Shown here in pieces: positions 47,425 through 56,854 of a DNA stretch of 64,000 nt. Position numbers and translations under genes: made by a program. Position 1 is the first letter of the stretch, and each line of letters opens with the position of its first letter. The notes under the pieces were generated by a model that saw only the letters and a list, made by a program, of their open reading frames with translations, was not told where the DNA came from and did no database searches. Origin of the DNA: Eublepharis macularius (taxonomy: Eukaryota; Chordata; Lepidosauria; Squamata; Eublepharidae); assembly GCF_028583425.1 (NCBI RefSeq), contig NC_072795.1, positions 8,269,001 to 8,333,000 of the forward strand, in the 5' to 3' direction.

Positions 47425-47580
47425 AGCGTAAGAGCCCTGTTGGATTAGACCAGAAGTCCGTCCTTACACCATCCGTGTACTATGGATGGTGAACAACAGG
47501 CCATAGAGGCCTACGCTTTTCCCCTCCAATATTGCCACCTACCGTTAGTGCTCAGAGGTTTTTGAGCCTGGAGGTTTGTT
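47425..47580 (+). repeat. Dispersed reptile repeat, family unnamed
   Basis: 'agagccctgttggattagac' to 'gtttttgagcctggaggtt' matches a repeat I remember from reptile genomes. The class is uncertain. Confidence 0.4.
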
Positions 47581-47660
47581 TGTTTGTTTATTCATTTATA
47601 ATCCGCCTTTCTCACTGAGACTCAAGGCAGATCACACAGTATGAGATTAGTACAATCCGT
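47581..47660 (-). repeat. LINE 3' terminus fragment
   Basis: 'tttataatccgcctttctc' and 'gagactcaaggcagatcac' is the reverse complement of the terminus seen at 41740. Confidence 0.45.
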
Positions 47661-47984
47661 TTCGAGTACGTTTCCATACAGTGTCAAGGACATTTCCCTA
47701 ATGCCATAGGGTAAATATAAACAAGTTTACAAAGACATACCATTAGCAAGGATCCAGTACAGAGTAGAAGAAATGCTGAAACAATGTAATGAATTCTAGG
47801 ACTGATAATAAACAACATGAAGCTGAAAGAACATAATTCTAGGACTAACAATTTGACAGCATGACGCACAGTAGTGCATATTTAAAGCAGCAGATAGTAT
47901 GTGAAACCAAACAGAGAATCACGGAAGAACAAGACAAGAGAAGCTCATAGAGCACTGTGATATGCTAACTAGTCACAATGAAAC

Positions 47985-48716
47985 AAAGAAATTGAATGTT
48001 CGTTAGTGCAAACAACATAATACAGCTACAGCTGCCAATACACATCAGGCAGGGAAAAACAGTCAATTGAATGACAATAAAGTGCAAAGTGCAAAAATAC
48101 TATAAATGCAATTCAAAGTAACCGTGCCAGGTACAAATATATGAAAATGTAACAATCAAACTGGAGATGTTCACAAATGGAGATATTCACTAAGTCCACT
48201 CAGGGTCCAAATGAAGGTAAGTAAAAGAACATTGAGGCAATGCAAAGGACAATGATTGTTGTAACCGCGACGGAGGTACCGGTGTGTCCACCCGTTTCCT
48301 GTTCTCTTCCTGGCAGTTACCACTCTATAAACATTAATATAAACAATTAACAGCAATGTCTTTTCTTACAAACCCATACACATACCATGAAGTAAATGAA
48401 CTTACATGTAGCAGTTCTATTCAAAGTACACAGCATAACACATCATCTCCAAATAGTAAAGAATGAAAAGGCAGCACTGCCCGGCACAAGCCCCAAACAT
48501 TAATAAAGAGCTTCAGCTGTAGAGCTGCTAAGAAAAAGCTCAGCAGTTAAAAGTGACAGTGCCACTTGAATTGCATTTATTGTATTTCTGCACTTGGCAC
48601 TTTATTGTCATGCAATTGACTGTTTTTCTGTGCCGTATGTGTGTTGGCAGCTGTAGCTGTATTACGATGTTTTGTTTGCACTAACGAACATTCAATTTAT
48701 TTGTGTTTCATTGCAG
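47985..48716. repeat. Long inverted repeat (about 140-bp arms)
   Basis: The arms at about 47985-48120 and 48563-48716 are reverse complements with scattered mismatches. Shared landmarks include 'gaatgttcgttagtgcaaac' and 'acagtcaattg'. The loop of about 440 bp has no recognised family. 'cagatagtatgtga' occurs both at about 47889 and just after the right arm. Confidence 0.75.
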
Positions 48717-49364
48717 ATAGTATGTGAGGCAACTGGGTGAAGTCTATGGTGCATAACTCATTAGCCATTGATCGACCTATCTTCTATTAAATTTGTCCGA
48801 TCCGCTTTTACGGCCACTTAGTATGCAGATAGACACTAGCCTCTGGTAATGCTTATTCCACGTTTTAATCCCTCATTGAATAAAGAACAGCGTTCACATC
48901 GGCACGGACTAAAATCCATCTTATTTCAAGATAGAATCCGTCTGCTCCTGTACGCTTTGGAAGGAAGGAGCACCATACCGTCATGATGGCGTTATCACCC
49001 TACTGCATCAATTTCACCCCTATATAGAATATGGAAAAAGCTTGCTTGGCCAGCAAGTTTTCAGCCATACACAGGGCCTTGTTTTCATATGGACATATTA
49101 CGGCTCCTGTTGGGGTGCCTGCGCTGCTTCTGTCTCGGACCAGTGCCTCAAGAGGCGGCTTCTGGCATAACATTTTCCTTCTCTTAAATTTCTCTTTTCC
49201 ATCTTCCTCAAGCAGCTTGACATGACCGGGGGGCGGGGAGGTGCTGCTGCTTCTAAGAAGCTAGGATAGCCAAGAGGCAACTATGAATAGACCAGCTACC
49301 GGTGGCGTAGCACTGTATGGCAACTGCTCTTACAGTTCACAAAGCTAGTAGTCACCCCTACCAC

Positions 49365-49494
49365 CAGGGCTTTTTTTCAGTGGGAACGTGGTGGAACGGA
49401 GTTCCGGAACCTCTTGAAAATGGTCACATGGCTGGTGGCCCCGCCCCCTGATCTCCAGACAGAGGGGAGTTGAGATTGCCCTCCGCGCCGCTGG
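49365..49494 (+). mobile_element. hAT MITE, left half
   Basis: Starts CAGGGCTTTTTTTC and follows the 36307 copy to 'gattgccctccgcgccgc', then diverges. The right half and second end are missing. Confidence 0.8.
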
Positions 49495-49910
49495 CATCAC
49501 TGGGCCTGACTTGTGAAAACTTCCAAGGGATTCTTTTTGGCTCTGTTGGCTGTGAAGTTTCCACAGATGTGGCGATGAGATTTTCAGTAGAAGCATCTAT
49601 CGTATGTGGCACTTGTCCCCTTATTCCTGCTCTTGAGCTTGGAGCCCAGCTTGCTACGTGCTTGGTTGAAATCAGTGGATCTTAGGCCTGATAAATTAGC
49701 CCTAGTTTGCTATCCTGGAACCTCAGATTTGACCGAATGGAGTTTTGCTGCTTCCCTCAGATTCCCGTCCAACCTTGTTCAACTCTCCGTGGCTCCTGTT
49801 CTAAGTATCTCCCCTCCAATTTAGGTCTGTCCTGCTGAGCTGTCAGCCAGAATTGGGTGTTGGATCTACCGGTGCTATCTGGTCCAGCCACTCCTTACGG
49901 TGCAAGTCAG

Positions 49911-50129
49911 TTTGCCAACCCAGGCAACCTGAGGAGATCTGGAATTATAACTGATTTCCAGAGATTAGCAATCCTGGAGGAAAAATGGCAGCTTTTGAAG
50001 ACATACTATAGAGTTCTATAGAGACATACTATCAGGTATTCTAGGTGAAATTCCTCCCCAAATTCCCTCTTCCGCAGGCACTGCTGCCAAATCTCCAAGC
50101 ATTTCTCAGATCAGAGTTTGTAACCCTAA
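49911..50129. mobile_element. GGGTTGCC-family MITE, diverged
   Basis: Contains 'caacctgaggagatctgg', 'tggaggaaaaatggcagc' and 'ccaaatctccaagcat', and ends 'tttgtaaccctaa'. Flanks CAAGTCAG and CAAGTCTG agree at 7 of 8 positions, but the left terminus is incomplete. Confidence 0.5.
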
Positions 50130-50193
50130 CAAGTCTGAGGACTTAGAAAGAGGACACCCAAAGAAAGCAGTAGCTTTGCATTTGAAGTATAAT

Positions 50194-50524
50194 CAGGGCT
50201 CATTTCGAGGGGGAACGTGCAGGAATGCAGTTCCGACAGTTCCCCAAAGAGGTCACATGACAGCTGGACCCACCCACTTGACTGGATTGGGCCTCTGATG
50301 GGTGGTGGATCACTCTCCTGCTCAGCAGCGGCCCGATCCTAACCATTTTGGGCCCCTTTTCGGCCATTTTCAGCCCCTTTTTGCCATTTTGGGCCCAATT
50401 TCGGCCCTGAATGGCCAGGATCGGGTCCAAAACAGCCAGGATAGGTGATGTAAGGGGGTGTGGCATATGCTAATGAGTTATGCTAATGAGTTCCTCCAGT
50501 TCTTTTTCTACGAAATGACCCCTG
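50194..50524. mobile_element. hAT-type MITE with AGTATAAT duplication
   Basis: The inverted ends are CAGGGCTCATTTCG and CGAAATGACCCCTG. AGTATAAT occurs perfectly at 50186-50193 and 50525-50532. The interior has short repeats of 'ttttgggcc/ttttcggcc'. It is non-coding and related in terminus to the 36307 family. Confidence 0.9.
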
Positions 50525-51119
50525 AGTATAATCATTCGTTTGGGATGAGGGACCATAAACCTGTTCAGCTCAAAGACTGAAAGTACTTAACAGCACCACT
50601 AATTGGACCATGGGGGGGGGTCTCCTGGTGGAAGGAAAAGCAACACAAGATCCAAATGGGATCTCCTTGTTCGTCCAATGTCTGCAGCTTCTTCCTGGCA
50701 GGCCTCACCCGTGTGCATTTGGACCAGACGCACTTCCATGGAGGAGGTGGCTTCTACGGGCCAGACAGTGCAGCACAAATCAGGGCTTGTAGTATTGTTG
50801 ATTCTGGCTTAGCAGCTGCTTTCTGCAGGGGCAGGCAGCATGCAAGCCTAGAGCAGGAAATGGGGAGGGGGGATATCAATAATGTATCATTCTTCTAAAC
50901 AGCTTCTAGCTTGTTGCTCAGAATTACAGGTGGTGCATCAAATAGACCCCGCCAGAAACGTTTTGTGCAGTCCAGTATGAGAACGTGAGTGATGCTTGAT
51001 GCGGGGGGAAGGGTACTCTTCTTGTGCGCAGCTGGAATTGCCAACTTCCAGGTGGAGGCTGGAGTTCTGGAATTTCAACCGATCTTCAGGCTGCAGAAAT
51101 CAGTCCCCCTGGAGAAAAT

Positions 51120-51935
51120 ACCTATACCAAACCCCGAGACGTTACGCAAGATGCAACCTAAACGCTCTCAAAACAACAGCGCTTGCAATGAATATAATCA
51201 ATTACTTACTACAATTTTATGGAAAATATTTCATTCCTGCTTAGATGATAAGGGAAATTTCCAGTTCCAGTCGGATCTTTTCCTTTATACTGATTGTCCA
51301 CAATAAACTGTACACTGGACATTCTTTCCTCATTCCTCCAACAGTCTTCATAAGGAAGTCTTCGAAGAAAAGAATAAATGTATATTTGAGGACTTTTTCA
51401 CTGCGGGACTGCCTTAAAGGGATACAGTCGATATTTGTCTTTTGTAATTGTATTGTAAAAATCTTGTATAATAGTGTTGCTAAGAAATTGTATTAGTTGT
51501 GGGCCGGGCTTTTTTTCAGCTGGAACACGGTGGAACAGAGTTCCGGCACCAATTGAAAATGGTCACATGGCCGGTGGCCCCGCCCCCTGATCGCCAGAAA
51601 GAGGGGAGTTTAGATTGCCCTCCGAGCTGCTCCAATGATGTGGAGGGCAATCTAAACTCCCCTCTGTCTGGAGATCAAGGGCGTGGGCCACCGGCCATGT
51701 GACCATTTTCGCTAAAGGTGATTTAAACTTTAAAAAACTGCCCCCTTGTTCCAGCTGACCCAAAGTGACGTCATTGTGTGGTCCTGAGTTCCACCACCTC
51801 TTTTCCCAGAAAAAAAGCCCTGGTTGTGGGTATCACATTTTGGCACTGAGCACTTTAAATGGATGAAATATTTTCTATAAAATTGTAGTAAGTGATTGAT
51901 TATGTTCATTGCACGTGCTGTTGTTTTGAGAGCCT
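51120..51935. mobile_element. Inverted-repeat insertion with 11-bp duplication
   Basis: It lies between CTGGAGAAAAT at 51109-51119 and 51936-51946. The arms at about 51164-51236 and 51862-51934 are reverse complements ('ctctcaaaacaacagc' and 'gctgttgttttgagag'). The loop holds a hAT MITE. The variable-length duplication suggests target-primed insertion. No protein remains. Confidence 0.65.
51504..51822. mobile_element. hAT-type MITE with GTTGTGGG duplication
   Basis: The ends are CCGGGCTTTTTTTC and GAAAAAAAGCCCTG. A perfect duplication lies at 51496-51503 and 51823-51830. It has the same internal fold-back as the 36307 copy, with an extra segment before the right end. It sits in the loop of the 51120-51935 insertion, so it is the youngest of three layers. 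Confidence 0.9.
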
Positions 51936-52683
51936 CTGGAGAAAATGGCAGCATTTCCAGCTGGATTGTATGGCATTGCATCGTTTCTGAGCTCCTTCTC
52001 CACAAACTCCACCCTACCCAAGCACTGCCCCCAAATCTCCAGGAACTACCAAACCCTCCACCCTAAGTGGTGCCATCTGTGAGCAAAACTCTGTTAATGA
52101 TATGCTCCAGTCTATGTTTTTCTCCTTCCAATTTCTCACCTCCCGATTATGCTTGGATTTATCGCTCGCACTTTCAACAGCAGCCAAAATCTGAATTCCC
52201 AACAAAAATACTTAATTTTAATTATTATTTATTGTTATTATTATTTTTTAATTTAAATTGCCTTTTCAACTTAGGGTCCCCTCAGGTCTCTGAGATGGCA
52301 AACAATGAAAATGTTAAAACTTGGTTAAAAACACATGGATGCTATATATAAAACAACTAAAAAGATAACAAAACACACCGACACGTGCCAATGCAAATCG
52401 AGGAAGCTATACCAGGCAAAACAGAGAAGTCTCCACTCCCTGGCAGGAGACAATCGCGTTTGCCGCATGCACACACATGCTGGGTTTTCTGGATATTCAG
52501 TCCACGAGAATCAGATTCGCTTTGGACCTCTATTTTTCTGCACTTGAGGGGATCGAACTGAAGCGGTATCCATTTATTTTTTCTGCACTCGAAAAATGCC
52601 GTGTTTCTGCTGTGAGCAATAAACAAGGAGGCTCCTCCACCAAACCGAGAAGAATACTAACAGAACAAACCATATATAGAGGA

Positions 52684-53000
52684 GAATAATAATAATAATA
52701 TCAGCTCTATCAAACCACCAGACTATTATTGACAGCTGAGCAGATCATTTTCTTTACCTACCTTGTCAACTCACCTTTGGACGGACTTCATCAGAGGCTG
52801 TTGAATTAGTGGACTTTACCTATGGGACTGCATCTTTATTTCGTTTCCTAGAGCGACTTGCCTCATGTGGATGCATGCTTCAATTATGCTTTAATTATGT
52901 TGTTTGAGTAGCTTCTATATTGTATTTCTCATTGTATTTAAATATATAATAGTCTGGTGGTCTGATAGAGTTGACTATTATTATTATTATTATTATTCTC
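52684..53000. repeat. Inverted repeat with AAT microsatellite arms
   Basis: 'gagaataataataataat' plus 'ctatcaaaccaccagactat' on the left is mirrored on the right at 52943-53000 ('atagtctggtggtctgatag' and ATT repeats). The arms are about 48 bp. The interior includes 'cttcatcagagg', which in reverse is CTGATGAAG, again reminiscent of a hammerhead core. Confidence 0.65.
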
Positions 53001-53004
53001 TACA

Positions 53005-53387
53005 CAGGGGTGGCACCAGGGTTTCTGCATGTGTGCGCCCCCGGACTGCGTGATGACGTCACTGCGTGATGACGCAAGCCGGCCCCATTGGCCAGCGGGT
53101 GGCTGGGACGGCACGCGGAGGGTGCCCACACTCCCAGTCAGGCACGGCAGGTGGCTGGGGAGGTTCCATTTGCCACCCTGGACGCCTGCCATGCCTGGCC
53201 TGCGGCTGCTGCACCCAGCCGGGGGCATGTGTTGGTGGCGGTAGTGGTGGCGTGGGGCTGGCCGGCTGCAGCAGCTGCGGGCCAGGCATGCCAGCTCTGC
53301 GGCACGCACCTCTGCCCCTGGCGCCTCCTTCGGCGCCTCAGTGCCCGTGGCACCCGCCTCACCACCTCAATGGTGGTGCCAGCCCTG
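53005..53387. mobile_element. hAT-type element, GC-rich
   Basis: The ends are CAGGGGTGGCACCA and TGGTGCCAGCCCTG. Flanks TCTCTACA (52997-53004) and CCTCTACA (53388-53395) agree at 7 of 8 positions. It contains a duplicated 'ctgcgtgatgacg' block with a CRE-like TGACGTCA. The open frames across it are compositional. Confidence 0.7.
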
Positions 53388-53575
53388 CCTCTACATACAG
53401 TGTTTCTGCAGTGGGCTTTCTGGGGAACGTGTCAGTTGATCTACTGAGGAAACTTACAGGGATTTTTTTAAACAGCTCAGGAGAATTACTTCTTTCTATG
53501 TTTGTCAAATCCCTTTACCATCTGGACAGGAGGCAGAAGACCTGACACTTACCTTTTTAGATGTCTTTTCCCTTG

Positions 53576-53650
53576 CTGGCCAGGTAAGCGAGGGTGGGGG
53601 TGGGTGGGAGCAGGGGATCCCCTGCCCCAGTAGAAGACCAGCAACCCGAT
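53576..53650. repeat. MITE right-half fragment
   Basis: 'ccaggtaagcgagg' to 'gggatcccctgcccc' matches the right half of the 38960-39290 element. Confidence 0.45.
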
Positions 53651-53684
53651 TAATTTCACGAGTTCGCCACGGAACCAACCTGGT

Positions 53685-53995
53685 CTCTGTGCAGACACAC
53701 GGCAGCTCTGAGGAATGGCTTATATATATCAAAAAAGGAGAGCCCAAATGGGCTGAGAAAGCTGCCACCAGAGGCGGGAAAGCTCCTGTCTTTCTCCCAA
53801 GTGGTTTTCCCCCATGCAAAAACAGTGCGGAGGGCAGACATTTCCCCCATTTCTGCTGCTGCATGTGGAGGTATTATGTGCACATGTGGCAGCAGAAACT
53901 GGAAAACGCCCCACCCCTGCGCTGTTTTTGCACGGGGAAAAATGCTTGGGAGAAAGGCAAGAGCTTTCCCCTCCCCTGCTGTATGTCTGCATGGA
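53685..53995. repeat. Palindromic element
   Basis: The arms at about 53779-53868 and 53877-53968 are reverse complements ('gaaagctcctgtctttctcc', 'atgcaaaaacagtgc'). An outer pair 'tgcagacacacggcag' / 'ctgctgtatgtctgca' extends the symmetry. The class is unknown. Confidence 0.65.
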
Positions 53996-54547
53996 GCCTG
54001 GATTTTCTCCATGGAAAACGTGTGAAGGAAGTAGCTTTAAGAGTGACCCTCGATTTCAAGCACTCATCTTGCTGGTCCTAACACGTGGTACTCAATGCCA
54101 CGCTGCTTTCGAACAGACAAGTTTTTCTTTGCAATCATGGCTAATAAGGTCTGTTGTTGGCTGTCATCCATGAACATGTCTATTTTTTTTTTAGAAGTCA
54201 TTTAAGGTAATGGCCATCGCTACATCTTGCATTAATAAAGTATGTGCAGAGATTGTGCCGTCTAAATGGGATGTTGCCGGTGATCCTCTGGATGGCAGGG
54301 AAGAGATGGGGGGGTCTGCATCTGGAAGTGTTCGCAGAGGCCTGCTTTGTTCCTGTGTATCTTGGACAGATGGATCCAATCTGGCAGGGCAGGGGGCCGG
54401 CTGCTGTGCTGAGGGAGCCAGGCTCTTTTGCAAAGCAGTTCATGTTTGTGGGGCGGCAGCAGCGGTGGATGAATCTGAGAAACACAGGAACCTTGGGGGC
54501 AGCTGCTCTTCCATCCAGAGTTCTGTTCCCTGGGGAAAGAATCAGCC

Positions 54548-54670
54548 ATGGAGCTCTTTTTGTGCTCCCCGATGCCAAGGAAGCACCTGGGGGCAGTTAC
54601 TGGTGGTGTTCTGCTTCTGCTCCTGCCCGCCGTTCCTTGGATTCTGCAAAATGCTGACTGTGGTTATGAG
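54548..54670 (+). CDS. MMP23-like exon 1 (residues 1-41)
   Basis: Encodes the cytoplasmic tail and signal anchor (GGVLLLLLPAVPWIL). The donor is GAG|GTGAGT, phase 0. This is the least certain exon, because N-termini of this family are poorly conserved. An internal Met9 is an alternative start. Confidence 0.7.
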
Positions 54671-56793
54671 GTGAGTGAAGACCTGGTTCGTTGTGGGGGA
54701 TTTGGGTGGCTGTTTTGGTGTGAGAATATCGGTTGAGGTTTGGGAGATGATTTCGGGTACTTTTTTATTAGAGGGAGGAAGCATGCTGCAGAGGAAACGT
54801 TTCTTTTCAGCTTGGAAGGGTCATACACAGTAAGAGTGGCACTGAGCTGACAACTTACGGGTGAAATCTCTAGCATGCCTGTAGGCTAGCAATGCATGGT
54901 ACGGAGAACTTGGAAGGGCAGAATCAAACGGGATGCTTGGCGGCTGCTTCCCCTTCCCAGATTCTCACAATTCTTCCTGTTTTCTCGACAGCAGAATTGG
55001 CTGTATCTGCTGGAGCTGGGGGCGGGAGGCAGTCTGATAGGAAATTCCCCACACGGCAACCAGCCAGAATGGCCACTTTTTATGGCTTGGAGATAAAATT
55101 GCCAGAATTGGGTACAACTGCTGATTTGCTTCATATGTCAATGTCTACACCTCATCCATGTCGTTATTTTAAGCTGAGCTGTTACAGTGAGCCATTGCTG
55201 TAACTGTGAACCATTATTGATGCTGTACTTTGATGTCATATTGCCAATGCCATAAATTGCCTTGCTTTCACAGACCTACTGAAGCTGCAGGTGCCTTATT
55301 TAACTGCTTTGAAGCACCCAGGGCTTCTGACCTTGTAAACGGGCCGTTCTCATGAATCACTGTGTTTCAACTTTAATCATATGCCTTCCTAGTGTCTAGA
55401 CTTGATATGTAAACTATGCGAAGAGTATTCAAGACTGCTTCGCGCCAAAAGTTATGTTTTACTGTTGGGAGGGGGGATGAGTAACTGGGCTCTATAAGAA
55501 GTAGGGATACCATACCCTCAGATTCCCCGCCCCCACCCCTCACACTCCGCCCCCACTTACCTGGCCAGCGGGGGAGGGCGCACCTTCTGTGGCGCTGCAC
55601 ACTCCTGTGCGCAGCAGCTGCCTGGATTGGCCCAGTTTGGCCAGTTTGGATTGGGGCCACTGCGGAGCGCGGGAGCGCTCCTGTGCTCTGCAGCAGCTCA
55701 AAACGGGCCCAATCCACACCCAAACGGGGCCGTTTTGGGTCACTGCAGAGGGCAGGAGCGCTCCTGTGCTCCGTGCCAAAATGGGCCCGAAACGAGCTCG
55801 TTTTGGTGCAGATTGGGCCCATTTTGGGTCGCTGCAGAGGGCAGGAGTACGTGGCCCCAATCCAAGCCTCTGCGGAGCGTGTGTGCACTCCGGGGGTGGT
55901 GCACTTCATGTGCACGCACCCCACCCCCCAGGAAAAGTGAGTGCCAGGCCCCAATCCCCCTGCTGGGAGGTTGAGGAAGCCTGGCAACCCTAATAAGAAG
56001 AATGGTTTTCACACATTTAGGTATTCCTGTCAACTTGCTCATTTGCTTACTTGCCTTCCGAGCAATCCTATGGACCTATCTGTGGATTTGATACGATTCC
56101 TGAATAAAGTCTTTCAACCAAGACTGGGGATTTCTTGATGTGAAGGTACAGGGGTCTATCTGTCATAGCCTGTCATCCATAGACTGACGTCATATGATCA
56201 CAGTTGTCCTTGCTTCTTTGCAGGAGGAAGAAGCAGCCTGGACTTTAGCAGGGGCCTCTGGTACCCAGGAATCTGGCAAAGTCTTGTCCAGAAGGAGGCG
56301 CTATGCAATCAACCCTCTAGGTTATAAGTGGGACCACGTGAATCTAACATACAAGTGAGTGCGTGTTATGTGTTCTGGATTTTGGGAAGGTTAGGGATGC
56401 CTGTGAAACAGATGCTTGAAGAGCCCACTTCAGTGCCATGGTGTACTTTATTGGACTACAATGGGATGGGCAGAATTTTGTATCACTCTTTTTATTTTAT
56501 TTGTATACAAAATGTATACTGTGCTTTTCTGCCCTCATCAGGGCCACCAAGGCAACTAACAGTTCTCTTCGTCAGATGCACAGAGGGTACATTTTGCTAC
56601 TACAGACTAACACGGCTAACTCCTCTGTATCTTTGTAGTTGTGTTATTGTCATGACTTATTTTCCTTCTTTTGCTCTTTTAGCTTTTCCATAATAATTTT
56701 TTTTTAAAAAATCCAAGAATAACTAACTAGTTTATTTACTTCAGAGAGGAAAGATCAGGTGAAATCGGGTTGAACATTTCTGAGGTAATTCAA

Positions 56794-56854
<61 letters not shown>

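Larger units (their letters stand above)
51036..52064. mobile_element. GGGTTGCC-family MITE split by an insertion
   Basis: The left part, 51036-51119, starts 'gaattgccaacttccaggtg'. The right part, 51936-52064, ends 'ccaaatctccaggaactacc'. CTGGAGAAAAT is present at the end of the left part and the start of the right part, as a duplication made by the inserted element. Confidence 0.65.
44241..54547. other. Intergenic region between AP2M1 and the MMP23-like gene
   Basis: 10.3 kb dominated by the nested repeats listed below. Unassigned stretches with no visible gene are 44241-44575, 44823-45484, 45701-46070, 46165-46855, 48721-49360, 50533-51035, 52065-52690, 53400-53575 and 54000-54547. The last should hold the promoter and 5' UTR of the MMP23-like gene, but I see no clear core element. 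Confidence 0.6.

Noticed and set aside
53050-53078. CRE-like TGACGTCA as a promoter for the MMP23-like gene
   Set aside because: It sits in a duplicated block inside a hAT element 1.5 kb upstream of the start codon, with no nearby transcription signal.
55373-55987. 204-codon minus-strand open frame
   Set aside because: It lies within the hAT element and its GC-rich minisatellite. Several frames on both strands are open at once, and the translation is repetitive with no domain.
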